A stretch of 64,000 bases of DNA from Heliocybe sulcata (taxonomy: Eukaryota > Basidiomycota > Agaricomycetes > Gloeophyllales > Gloeophyllaceae), in the NCBI GenBank assembly GCA_004369045.1, contig ML213506.1:1410926-1474925 (forward strand), read 5' to 3'. The position numbers and the translations under genes were made by a program. Of this stretch, positions 46,554 through 57,405 are shown piece after piece; the stretch's first letter is position 1; each line of letters starts with the position of its first letter. Below the pieces are notes generated by a model that was not told the origin of the DNA, did no database searches, and saw only the letters and a program-made list of their open reading frames with translations.

Positions 46554-48510
46554 CTAATCCTCCTCAGCACCCTTAAGCCTCCTCCTTCTCACATCGATCT
46601 TTTCCGCGTCCTTCTTGCCTTGCTCCCACAGCTTGCGATCTTCGCCGCTCTTGAACTTAACCCCAGGCCGTGTCCTGCCCTTGCGGAGCTTCACGCCCTG
46701 CGATTTGAGGTAGTCGTCCGCGATGGACTTGGTGTTTTCCCGGAAGGCGACGAGCTGACCTTTGGATTGCCAGGAGGGGCCCGAGTCCAGATCGTTCTCT
46801 GGCTTCGGTTCAGGTTCAGGTTTCAGACGAGGTAGAGGAAGAGGCTGCGGAGAGGCTTTGATGGGCGCGGGCTCGTTCTTGACTTTTGATTCGAGGGCGT
46901 CGAGGTCGAGTTGGATGTCGTCAGAGGCGTCGAAGTCTGCTCGGTAGTCGTCACCGTCAGAGTCATCAGCGTAGGAGTCCATTGGGGGATTCATGTCCAG
47001 TTCGTCGTCGTCGTAGAAGGGAACATAAGGCGGCGGAGATCCTTCCTCTTCCTCCTCCTTCTCCTCCTCCTCCTTCTTGACACCGTTCGTCCTGGAACTG
47101 GAACTGGGACCAATGTCAGGATCTTCGACTTCCTCGAGCTTCACCTTCCTGTCTGCTTTCTCTTCCTGGACTTCACCTCCAGGTTCCTTCAGACGGTCCA
47201 AGCGGCGCTGGTCTTCCTTCGCTTCGAGTTTCTTAGCTTCGCGCAGCCGGGTCTTCTCCGCTTCAATCGCTCTTCGGACCTCAGCCTTCTTCTCCTTCTT
47301 AGCGAGGTTTACAAGACCTTGGGCGACGCCTCTTTTGTATAAACTATATGCGAAGGCTTAACCCACAAACTCCGGACTAAGTAGGACAGAATCGAACGCA
47401 CTTCTTTTGGTGGATTCCCTTCGCCTTCGTGTTGTCCATCCCCCATCTCGAGATGAGATTATATGCCTGGGCCCATATGTCAGTACGCATACTCAGCGAA
47501 AGAAGCACAGGAGGACCATTTCGAAAGCGTAAGCAGCAGCCACAGTTTGCTCGGCGAGACCTGGCACAGCATTCATCAATTAATCGATACGTGTGCACTT
47601 GCAGTGCACGGCAGATCAACCTACCATAGAAGCAGACGCGAACATTGCCGCGATCGCCGTACGTCTCTGTATACAACTGGCAGTCGAAGAAGATGGTCAT
47701 GGCGTAAGAGGCGTCTGCCGCCCATGTCTCCCATCGGACAGCAGCGTGCTTCATATGTTCAATGATGACGACGGACATCCCAGCTCTAATATCGGGCGAA
47801 GTAGTAATAAGAGGCTGCCATGATCAAGATTAATAGAGCGCATATACCTCTTTAGCTTCTGTGCATCGTCTTCCTTGGCAAGAAGATCAGCTTGGGTAAC
47901 GCTGTAAGTCATATTCAATCATTCCGCCCGGGAGGCTGCGTTGGTCATTATGAATCGTGTACCTATACTGGGACATCAGTCTGGAGGCCATTCTGTCAGA
48001 GCCATCATGAGTAACGACTGGCGTATGCTCGGGGAGCACTCAAACCTCATGGCCTGTTTCGCCTCTTGCTCTCCCGTGTTTTCATGCTGGGCGAGTGCGA
48101 GCGCCTTCTTGATCCGCTCCAAGACAGCTTCGTCCACACCTTGCACTGTAAGTAGATACAGTTCAAGGGTCCGGAACTTGGACTCAGAGTTTGATATAAC
48201 CTACACCTGTCTTTCGCATCGCCTGCATCCGGCGGCGTATCTGTCGCAAGAATCGTAATACGAGCCTTGAGATTAGGCTGCTTTGCTTTTGCACCCCCAG
48301 TATGTTCCGAGCCGCGTTTCTGCCTTTTCGCGCGCGGTTTCTTGGACTGATTCACCAGATTAGAAGGAGACGCGGAGGAGGCGCGCAGGATGTTCTCACA
48401 GAGGAAGGTCCCCAATCAGTATCGCTGTGAGAGCCCCGAGCAGCAGGTTCATTGTCGGAGGCATCACTGTCCGATTCCCAGTCGGGATCCCGTTTCTTTG
48501 GGCGCGCCAT
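46554..48510 (-). CDS. DUF2786 domain protein
   Basis: DUF2786 is a small helical domain of unknown role, found in bacteria, phages and many fungi. The gene starts MARPKKRDPDWESDSDASD and is broken by several short introns. The first removes 48408-48356 approximately; the second joins AKDR to LQGVDEAVLERIKKALALAQ. The core reads HENTGEQEAKQAMRMASRLM, then SQYSVTQADLLAKEDDAQKL, and continues into a beta-rich part (ASYAMTIFFDCQLYTETYGD, VRVCFYG). That part is followed by LISRWGMDNTKAKGIHQKK, FAYSLYKRGVAQGLVNLAKK and a Lys/Arg-rich helix. The C-terminal 200 residues are highly acidic then basic, with a polyglutamate run (EEEEKEEEEEG) and the ending RRRRLKGAEED. Charged tails suggest a nuclear protein. 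Exon borders inside are approximate. Confidence 0.8.
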
Positions 48511-49090
48511 TGCTGGATGCTACAATGCCGGAGCAGAACGGTTGGGTATTTGGGAGGCGTGTATATTTGTCTGCTAGTGAACGCGTCTGTGGCGGGATTA
48601 CAAGAGCTTCTTAGGATACGCGCGGAGACTGAATGTGGACGTCGGAGCTTGATAACTCAGGAACTGTGACCACCTGAACTAGGACGTCAGCTGCAGCGTC
48701 GGCGGTCCCAAGATACAGCAATCTATTCCATTGCAATCTATTCCATTACAGCAATCTATTCCATTCAGCTTGTATCTCTGCCACAAGGCATCGTAACTTC
48801 CTCTCTTTCACCACGGATTGACGGAAACTTGCTATCCTCGAGATGGGGACACTTATCGTAAAGCTCCGGCAGGGCGTCTTGCCGTCGAGGGTTGGGATGA
48901 CATCAACGGATAGCACCCCAAATCAGCACTCCACTCCGGGAAGCTCGCTTTCTGAGGTATAAAGAGCTTGTACCCAGATTTCATTGAACATACGCGTCTG
49001 AGCATCGCAACATATCGCTTCGTAAGTACGCGCCTGCGATGTTCCTTGTTGTGGATCCCCCAGCTGACGGATCTCGACAGATAGCATATC
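48511..49090. other. Divergent promoter region with tandem repeats
   Basis: 580 bases between the DUF2786 gene (-) and the F-box-like gene (+). It contains the three-copy repeat listed separately and no coding gene. Confidence 0.5.
48715..48765. repeat. Three tandem copies of a 15-18 base unit
   Basis: The unit gcaatctattccatt occurs exactly at 48718-48732, 48733-48747 and 48751-48765; copies one and three are preceded by aca. All copies are identical, which points to recent slippage or to selection on repeated binding sites. Confidence 0.9.
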
Positions 49091-49960
49091 ATGACCCAGA
49101 CGGAGTTGGCGACGAAACGACCTTTCGACTTTCCCGTCGAGATCCTACGCGACATCTTCGAGCTCGCGGCTGAAGACGACCGCCGTAGCGCGTTGGCATT
49201 ACAACTCGTCTCCAGTTGGGTCAGGCAATGGAGCGATCCCATCATCTACCACACCGTCGTGCTGGAGACAAATACGGCTCTTCAGAGTTTCCTTTCAGCC
49301 ATCTCTCGAAAATCGACTGAATTCATCGAGTCGAGCGTCAAGCACCTCGGGATCTTTGCGATGGGCCCCATCCAGCACATCGACAAGGTCATTTCCGCGT
49401 GCTCCGGTGTGAAAAGCTTGGCCTGTGGCTTCCCCTTGCCAGGATACGCGCGCATCGGCGGAGCAAAGACAGTCAAGTCTATTGAACCACGCGAACAACA
49501 TCTGCTCGGACTCTCCTGCCGTGATGGTTGGGATCCCTCGCTCATCGGCGCTTCCGTCACCCATCTTCGCATCCACATCACAGGAAACACCCTAGATCCT
49601 GAGCACTTCAAGCGCCTCCGCCAACTGAAATCTCTCTCCCACCTCGCAATCGTCTACAGACGCGGTGCCTCCAACGCAACCGCGGTCGTCGCAGACATGC
49701 GCAGCCTCCGCGATGCCCTAGGCTTGGAGCTGGTGCTTATCCAAGTCGCGGGTTCTGGCAACCCCGCGCACGAAGACGAAGTGAAAGAGTTGAATCGGCT
49801 CGCAGAGTCTCCTTCTGGCGATATCAGGCTCGTCGCTGAGAAAGCGCCAATCTCGACTGTCCGTGAGTGGGAGCGGGCATCGAGGGGTGGCTCGGGCATA
49901 TGGGACCGAGCCACGGAGGAAGTGCGCAGGCGAGGTCAACGATTGAACCTCAAAGCCTAA
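49091..49960 (+). CDS. F-box-like protein, single exon
   Basis: An intron-less frame of 289 residues. The start FDFPVEILRDIFELAAEDDR, then SALALQLVSSWVRQWSDPII and YHTVVLETNTALQSFL, is the common opening of a large family of F-box-like proteins in polypores. The rest has weak leucine-rich units (VKHLGIFAMG, VTHLRIHITG, LKSLSHLAIVY) and ends in a charged helix (WDRATEEVRRRGQRLNLKA). No internal intron is needed, unlike nearly every gene here, which is usual for this recently expanded family. Likely role is substrate recognition in ubiquitin ligases, but the Skp1-binding residues are only loosely kept. Confidence 0.82.
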   Translation: MTQTELATKRPFDFPVEILRDIFELAAEDDRRSALALQLVSSWVRQWSDPIIYHTVVLETNTALQSFLSAISRKSTEFIESSVKHLGIFAMGPIQHIDKVISACSGVKSLACGFPLPGYARIGGAKTVKSIEPREQHLLGLSCRDGWDPSLIGASVTHLRIHITGNTLDPEHFKRLRQLKSLSHLAIVYRRGASNATAVVADMRSLRDALGLELVLIQVAGSGNPAHEDEVKELNRLAESPSGDIRLVAEKAPISTVREWERASRGGSGIWDRATEEVRRRGQRLNLKA

Positions 49961-50292
49961 TGTCATGAGGTGCGTTTCCGTCGAGCTGCTCTAGCAACGT
50001 TCCCTTTGTTGATACGTGGATCATTCCGCAGTCCCTGACGATACCCACTGGCCCATGGAATGTTGTACTATTAGCCGTCTGGATGATACCCATATTACTG
50101 CGGAGGATTCTGTATCCATAGCTTGTTTTCCGTATGCTTGCCATCAGGATCTCTTAGTTACGCTACGCATTGTCGCTAATCAAGCTTCCACAACAGTGTA
50201 CGCTTCTCTCCCGTCTCACTGGAAATCTGATTGCAGTAGTGCAACGATAACGAGACCACCCTGCGACGTATTCTGATGCCGGAACTGTCAAG
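49961..50292. other. Intergenic, convergent 3' ends
   Basis: 332 bases between the F-box-like gene and the alpha/beta hydrolase gene. Nothing recognised. Confidence 0.5.
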
Positions 50293-51512
50293 TCAGACCA
50301 AGCTAGCGAAGAGTCTCATGGTTTCCTCTGGCAGATCCCAATGTGCCTGTATTGCATCCGGTGTGAATGAAGACGAATACCAAAACAGCCGGCGGACATA
50401 CGAAATGATTTCCTGCCAGACTATGCACCTCTAACGACCGTCCTTTACCGCCACTCGCCGCAAACCGCTTCACATCTTCCTCCATGCTCCATGCGCCATA
50501 CGGCATTTCCAATATACTCTCCTCGCACCAAATTAACTTTATCTTCAACTTGGGAAACATCTCCGCATGCCGCTCGTCATACCATATCTTCTGCGCATTG
50601 TCCCTGTAGACGTCCGGATTGACGAAACGCAGCTGACCCTCTACGCGTGTTAGCGCCTCCGGGAAGGTGATCTCGCTCAGTTCGTCTTGGGTGAGACGGT
50701 AGAGTGTGGGCTTCTTCTCGGGTGGAGGCTTCGAGGGAGGGTGAGTTGTGAGACCCGACAAGGCGCGTGAGGCGAGGTTCGGGTGCTGGTAGTACGAAGT
50801 GATCCAGACATTGAAAAGCGCTACCCGCTCGGCGAGCGTAGGGATGCTCATGTCTCGGAGAGGATGGTAGATCTCTGAGGAGACAGGGTAGCCGAACACA
50901 TACATCGGGCTATCTGCGAGGTTATAAGTCACTCTGATGAGCGGTTATAAGGATACCCGACTCACCGTATGCAATGTAAGTTCTGAAGTACTTGCGAAAC
51001 AGGTCCTTGTCCTCCTCGGGTAGTAGGTCGAGATTCGCGACCGCAGAAAGACCAGTCGCATTGCCCGAAGACCAAGCGAGAACTGCCAATCCCCCTGGTT
51101 CTCCCTCCTCACTCATAGGAGGTATGCCCGTCTTGCGAATGTACCATGCGAGTAACCCCGCCATTTCCTGCCCGAGGTCCCGGACAATCTCAGCCTGGTC
51201 ATCCTTCGAGGGACTGCGAGCTTTTTCGAGTTCCTCAGGAGTCGAGGGAGTGGTTCCGGGATAGTCCTGTCGGTTCACCAGGACTAGCCGTAGATTGTAC
51301 TGTGCGGCCAGTGGTACCAACTTGTGGAATACGGCTACTCGTCATTGTCAAACATATGCACTAGCCGACACTTCACATCGAGACGGCGTACCGCTATGGT
51401 AACTGGTCCCGTGGATAATAACCAGCGTAGTGTATACCGGTGCATCCCCGGGCGCTCCACTATCTTCAAAGTAGAACTGGACGCCTTTGCTGCCTATAGG
51501 ATCAGAGATCAT
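50293..51512 (-). CDS. Alpha/beta hydrolase fold protein
   Basis: Four exons, 51512-51392, 51334-50966, 50913-50402 and 50346-50293, give 351 residues. The N-terminal strand TLVIIHGTSYHSAVFHKLVP has the HG oxyanion turn. RLVLVNRQDYPGTTPS follows. The nucleophile elbow is LAVLAWSSGNATGLSAV, with Ser in W-S-S-G-N instead of the usual G-x-S-x-G. The C-terminal GNHFAHWDLPEETMRLFASL carries the expected catalytic histidine. The acid is probably in the IKLIWCEESILEMPYGAWSM region. No signal peptide is seen, so it is likely cytosolic. Substrate unknown; the fold covers esterases and epoxide hydrolases. Related proteins are common in Agaricomycetes. Confidence 0.82.
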
Positions 51513-52227
51513 GTCGGAGTAAGTGGTGCCGCTCTATCCTCGACAGATGGTGCCAGCTTACGAGAAGAGACGAACTAAAGATACTGCGCTGGGTCTGTCT
51601 TGCCAGTCAGATGTCAGAGGACCCACAGTACGTCTGGAGCCCATAGACTTGAGGCACCGGAGAGCCGTCACGGTAATGAGCCTAACAATAGGATCAGCAT
51701 GAGAGAGACATTGGTCATGGACGGACACGATCGATGGTTGGTCGGTTTTGTTGCTTCGAAGACCCGAGTCAAAAGGGTCCCACGAGAGCTTGGTCATGCT
51801 GCGGGCCACTGAAGGAGCGGATTGTGCTAGTACTGTTCAGTGAAGGTCTGCCAGCGATCCGACATCATGAGACATGAGCGGATGGTGGCTGTCGGATGTC
51901 GTGTCAGGGATGCTGCGGACACCAAACATGGTTGGCAGCAAATACGAATGATAGGATTGCGATAGCGAGATGTACAACCAATAGACTGGGTAAACTGGGA
52001 ATAAATAGTGAATAAGCTGTTCGAAGCGGAATGGCAGCTCCAGCGTAAGAATGCGGTTACCTATAGCTACAGCATGTATAGTATACAGTGATTCTACTTG
52101 CACATTGTTCTGTCAACGCTCGGCCAGCCGAGACGTTGAGGCGAAGCTGACAAATAAATAACCTGAGGGCATGCTTAGCGTTTTCTTCTTTAACTCCCCA
52201 CTCGATGATGTACTCACCCACCGACCT
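51513..52227. other. Intergenic
   Basis: 715 bases between the hydrolase promoter and the 3' end of the large Zn2Cys6 gene. No gene seen; short frames on both strands lack features. Confidence 0.45.
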
Positions 52228-55200
52228 TCATCTATGCCAGGGGCCTCCACCCCTTGGCGCATGGCGGTACATACCACCAGTATGGGATTGGGGCGGTGCG
52301 GGATTGCCGCCGAATTCATCCCATCTGTCAGCAACAGTCGAGTTAGAAGGGTTCAAGAGGAGCGATGTCAACGTACCTATAGCCTCCCCTAATAAATTGT
52401 GCGAGCCTGTCTTCGACTTGCTCTGGTTGTGTATTCCGCACGTCTGAGGTAGTGAAACCAGGATGAGTAGCTGGAAGATGCGCTTGCGGAGACATCTGCT
52501 GATAAGCATACTGCCCAGGGTCTGGGTATCCACTGCCCTGCGGCCCTTGCCAATTCTGTATCGGCGCAGGGTAAGCAGCACTGCTCGGTGGTCGACTACT
52601 CTGGCTGATAAAGGGCAGCGGACGCTCTGAGTAGTTGAAGGCGTGCAACCTGCTATCTTGCATGGGTAGGTCATGGCTGTGCATCACCAACTCGGGCATT
52701 GACGACGCATTTCGTAACACTTGCATATCCTCCTCTTCATTCAAAGGTTCTCTTTTTGGGACCGTGAGCAGCCCTGGGTTCGTATACGATTGTTGCTGCC
52801 TCCCATAGTACCCATATTGCGAAGGCGGCGGAGGGACGGACAACGGGGCCACAGGGTGTGCAGCCTCTGGAGAACCAGGCCAGAACGTGGGCTCCACATG
52901 TCGTCCATAGTCAGGACGTTTCTCGCGAGCCAGGGAGAGCTGTCTGGCGGTCAGAGACAGAGACCTGTCAAACATTCTGGGACGGCGAACCGGTGGAGCC
53001 ACCCGCTGTCCACTTCCCGGTGAGTATTCTGCATAATTAAAGGCCGAAGGCAGAGAGTCCTTCAGTCGACTCCTGAATGATCGTGAGTGGTTGGGGTATA
53101 TCACGCTAGGAGGAGCATATACTCACAGATGGACGGTGGCCATTGACCACTTGCCCGATGCATACTCTAGAGCTCGAAGGAGAATCGCTACATCTGACAA
53201 CAGCGACTGGACCTGAGGAATGTCCATCGCATCAGGGGTTGGCTCGTATGGATGACGGCCTTCAACCGTGTGCCTCGCTTTGATATCCCACACATTCATA
53301 AGGAGCAGCGCGGCGCAAATATGTGAAACGCTGATGAGGTTGGATATGTTGGACAATCCACGCTGAAGTTGCACACCGAAGATGCGGGCGCATTCACGGG
53401 CAGCCTCGGTGCAGATGGCGAGCCCCGAGTTTTCCAGTCCGGATGAGCCTGGATACCGCGGCGACTCGAGCGCAGAGTCGGGAGCTTTGATGAAGGGACG
53501 ATATACCATGATCCGTGCTAGGTGGTATGTGGTGTAAAGAGTGACGGCTTGGTTAGCGAACGTGTGATCCTCCATGCTGGACGACCATCGTACTGCACAT
53601 CCAGGGTAAAGTGAGCATAGAGACAATAGAGAAAGAGGTTTCTTACGGTGAGCAGGAACTGCCTCGTACCACTGGGCAAGAGCAGCATTCATTTTCTCAA
53701 CCATACGAGAGCGCCAATCGGGTCCGAGTAAGCGAAGTAGGCACTGCGATTTGTCAACAGAATACTAGGACCTGTTCAGTCAACGACAAGTGCAGCAGAA
53801 ACAACAGCTTACAAAGGTCCGTGCAGCAAACGCAGTTAATTGTGTCAATCTCAGCCACGAGTTGAAAGCGGTCACCAGCGATGGTTTCCCAGCAGGTTGT
53901 CGGAACGACAGGTCAGGATCTGGCAGCTCCCAATATTCGTCGTCGACTTCCAGAGGCAGATCGACGTCACAGCTGAAACATACAGCATGAGTGACCAAGC
54001 CGACTCGGAGTATCGGAAAACTGACTCCTCATCTCTCGAGCAGCACGGTCTTCCCAGACCGGCACTTGTGATTCTGTCAAACGCCACTAGGAGCCACCAA
54101 GCACGTTTCCAGAGTTCAGCCTTGGCGAGCGGCACGTTATTGTACGCCTTTTTGCGATGAATACCCTTGTCCTGGGCCTTGCGAACTCCGATTTCGATGA
54201 TGAGCCATGACGATGGGTAGTGGCTCGTTCCCCGCAGAAACATCGCCATAAGCTGTGACAAAATACGTGAGCTGGTTTATATATCACTATAGAGGATCTG
54301 ACGCACGCTACAGGACTGTATTTCAAACAGACATGCCGTCTGCAAGACGCTGCGCTTGACAATAGGGATGCCTGATAACATACTGATCAGACCGAGCAGT
54401 CCACTTGGTGCATGAAAGAATCTTACCAATGGCAGCTTCATAGTACCTCCATCCCGCCGTCTGCCATCTGAACTTGGGCAGCTCCTCCTCCGTCGGCGGA
54501 TGCGGAAGACCACACGTGACAGAATTCACATCGCAAAGCACGCGCTCGTCGTCCGACCACCGACTCGCGACCGCAAACAAGCAAAAGCACAGGCACGCGA
54601 ACCAGACGTCGTGCCGGTAATGGCCAGACGCCCATAGTGCGCAGAACGTCGGACGGTGGAGGAGCGGGAACTGCGAATTCGAGTGTTGGAAATACAGCGA
54701 GATCAGGCTCTCTGCGAGGTCAGGCGGAGGCAGTTTGTCCGGGATCGTGGACGCAAAATGTGCGGGACCGAGGTGTGTGCCTTCGAACGCGAGCTCCCAC
54801 TGCGTGACAAAACGTCAACACCGGTGAGAAAAACGGAATGTGTCAGTAGCGTCGCATGACAACGCGCCCCATCAGAGATGTGAGGTGATCAATTAGCGTC
54901 ATCCACTCTAACGCAGGTCTGATGGCAGAATATGCCGCTGCAGGGCACACCAATACAGGATACTCACCGACGGCATGGTCCAAAACTCCTTGCGCCTCTG
55001 CGGATATTCTCGAGCAGGCTGTGCCGGTAGGCCGTTTGACATCTACCAGAAGGCGTCAGTCAGCAGGAAAGAAGCGCCCCTTCTTAACCGACCGTACCTC
55101 CGTCAGGTGCATCCGCTTCAGCCTGCGAGCCGAACCCGCAAGGCGGATGCCACTGCTCTTGCCATGAAAACGCCGCCAATTGCACGGTATACCTCCGCCT

Positions 55201-56287
55201 TCGACGTGCTCTGACCCCGATTCGTCCATGGCCAAAGAATCTGGTCTCGAGGTTTGCATGATCCGCTTGACCTCGTTCCCATAATCTAATTCGCCGTAGC
55301 ATTCCGAATCGGACGTTGTAGACTTATTAGAGACTTCTGACTCGTCGTCCGAATCACGCTGCTCTGGTGTCCATTCAGTCTCCATGCTGGACAGCGTTGG
55401 ATGGGAGGGTCGGCGGTGAGCCAGAAGCCGTGAAGGTCCCGCAGCGGATGAGGACGTCCAGTCCGGGCCGGCAACTGTAGCTGCAAAGCTGGAAGCTAGG
55501 TAGCTCGATTTCAATGCGGGCGTGCTAGCTGTACGCCGAATCTGGGGGCTGGCTGACGTGCCAACCTGGGGCGACCGCGATTTTCTGCCCGGAGGTTCGC
55601 TTTTCCATGAATCTCGGACAACCGGAGGACCGAGCGTATCCGAGAAATCAGCACCGGGACGCAGCTAGAGTTGTCATATTAGCGACCTCGTATGCGACGC
55701 TGCAATATAGCGCAGAGGCGCTGAGAAGGGATAATTCACGCGACTCCTTGGCGTCACGTGCGACGATACGAGGGGCCACCATAGCTGATATGCATAGAGA
55801 AGGCTTGTCGAAACTACGGACGAAAGCTCACCCTTTGTAAGTATGCCTCTAGGTACTCAAGCTTATCTTCCAGTGCCGTCACATATCTGCAGGCAGCCAA
55901 GCACGCTCGTCATTTATCGGGCATAGAACGAATGGTCACGACTGACGCTTTGGGCGGGCCACGAGGCTTTGAACTCTCGCTGAAAATTTACATCGGATTG
56001 AGATATCGCAGCCCCACAGAGTCCTGTGAGAGTAAGGCAACGTACACGTATGTGCAGGCCTTCTGATTCTGGGTGCAGTTGGTGCAGACGTTTCCCGGCA
56101 TTTGGGGGCCGTCGCATCTTGTCTTTCGTCGACGACAGAAGTCGCAAGCCCTTTCTATCTTGCGCCTTTTGCTTGTCGGTGAAGACGGCAGGGAATAAGA
56201 GAGAGAGGCAGATGAGGACGCAGGTTGAGCATCTTCGATATTGATGACATGAGTGGAATAAGGAGAGTAATGGTCAGGATGTTGCAT
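52228..56287 (-). CDS. Zn2Cys6 transcription factor with fungal_trans domain
   Basis: A large regulator split by many introns. The first exon carries the zinc cluster (CDFCRRRKTRCDGPQ, then CTNCTQNQKAC). A linker reads VESSKPRGPPKAYVTALEDK and is followed by a coiled coil, LEYLEAYLQR, and the motif LRPGADFSDTLGPPVVRDSW. A Ser-rich acidic segment precedes FHGKSSGIRLAGSARRLKRM. The fungal-specific regulatory domain follows: EFWTMPSWELAFEGTHLG, LISLYFQHSNSQFPLLHRPT, WLIIEIGVRKAQDKGIHRKK, LWKRAWWLLVAFDRITSAGL and LGRPCCSRDEE. The C-terminal tail is Pro/Gln/Tyr-rich. This order matches the large Agaricomycete family often annotated as xylanolytic activator-like; whether it controls wall-degrading genes is unknown. 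The arabinanase gene lies directly upstream on the same strand. Exon borders are approximate. Confidence 0.88.
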
Positions 56288-57405
56288 TAAAGAAATGGGG
56301 AAGAGGAGGAATAGGTGGTGGCAGAAGGGAACGAGAGCGGGATGGTTAGGGAACTAAAAGCATTCTGTATATAGATCAATAAAGATGCTTAGTGCAGGAA
56401 AGGCGTCAGTTCAGTATGGTAACCGTCCGCGATTCGATCTGTAAATCTGAGATCGACCGGCTATAGCAGGTCGTGTCCGGGAGCGACCGGAAGTTTCTTC
56501 CAAGTTTCTGTTAATGCAAGTACTTTCAGGCTGCCATGCCTTCCATACTATTATTATTCCTCCATCTGTTCCCCTGGTATCCACATGCCCGTTGATTGGA
56601 TTATCAACCAATATTCTATCGCGGCACCGAGCCGGGAATCTCTTCTTGTTGCCGCAGTCCATCAACTCTACGGCATATTACATACTGCACTCTGACGATC
56701 AGGCGGTCGAGCGCTATTCCCAGCTACCAACCGTCGGCTGTGGACAAGGCATGGGAATAGGTGTTCCAGCGCAGCAAGAGAAACAGCCGAGAAATTAGAA
56801 AATTATAAGAAATTAGAAAAATCACAATGTCAAGATAAGATTAGGCCGGGTTGGCCTCTCTGTTGTACCCCTCTGGTGTGCCTGAAGATATGACGTTGCA
56901 CTCACCCGAACGGCTAAAATCTCCTGCGTGCCTCCTCGGGTAGAACACTTAATTGCCAGCAATTGAGGAACTCGCAGTCGAGGCATTCCATTCTCGACTG
57001 GCAGTCTCGAGGCCGGGTTCGAGACGAACCAGGATGAACCCCTCGCTAGCACTGCTTTGTCCCGCAGGAAGGCCTCGGTGTCCTGGCTCGAAGGACGATC
57101 TCCGATCGTATAATTAGTTCGATCAAATCGAGGGTCCCGCGCTTGCGCGGTTGCGAGCACCCGTTCGGCGATCGCAAGGCATCACGGAATGAAAAGTGAA
57201 ATATATGGACATCTCCGCAGTCTCTGATCCCACCTTTATGAAAACACCGTTGCCAGGAGAGCCCAAGACCATGCGTGAGCATCGGGAGCATTGATGGCGG
57301 TTTGCGCTCAGGTACATATCGCTACATAGTGGCAAAGCCGGACCGTCGCTTTAATGACGGTGAGTAATGATGCGGGAGTAAACTGCTTTCCCGAAGAAAC
57401 ACCGC
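56288..57405. other. Promoter region upstream of the large Zn2Cys6 gene
   Basis: 1.1 kb between the arabinanase stop and the regulator start. A weak TATA-like ctgtatatag lies near 56365-56374. Two direct copies of gaaattagaaaa lie at 56791-56802 and 56809-56820. A 112-codon minus-strand frame (57160-56822; RFDRTNYTIGDRPSSQDTEA) has no recognised family. Confidence 0.4.

Noticed and set aside
46952-47080. Arg-rich plus-strand frames over the DUF2786 gene
   Set aside because: They are the complement of the acidic and polyglutamate part of the minus-strand gene.
57000-57030. tRNA T-arm-like sequence gggttcgagacgaacc
   Set aside because: There is no matching A box, anticodon arm or acceptor stem at the right distances.
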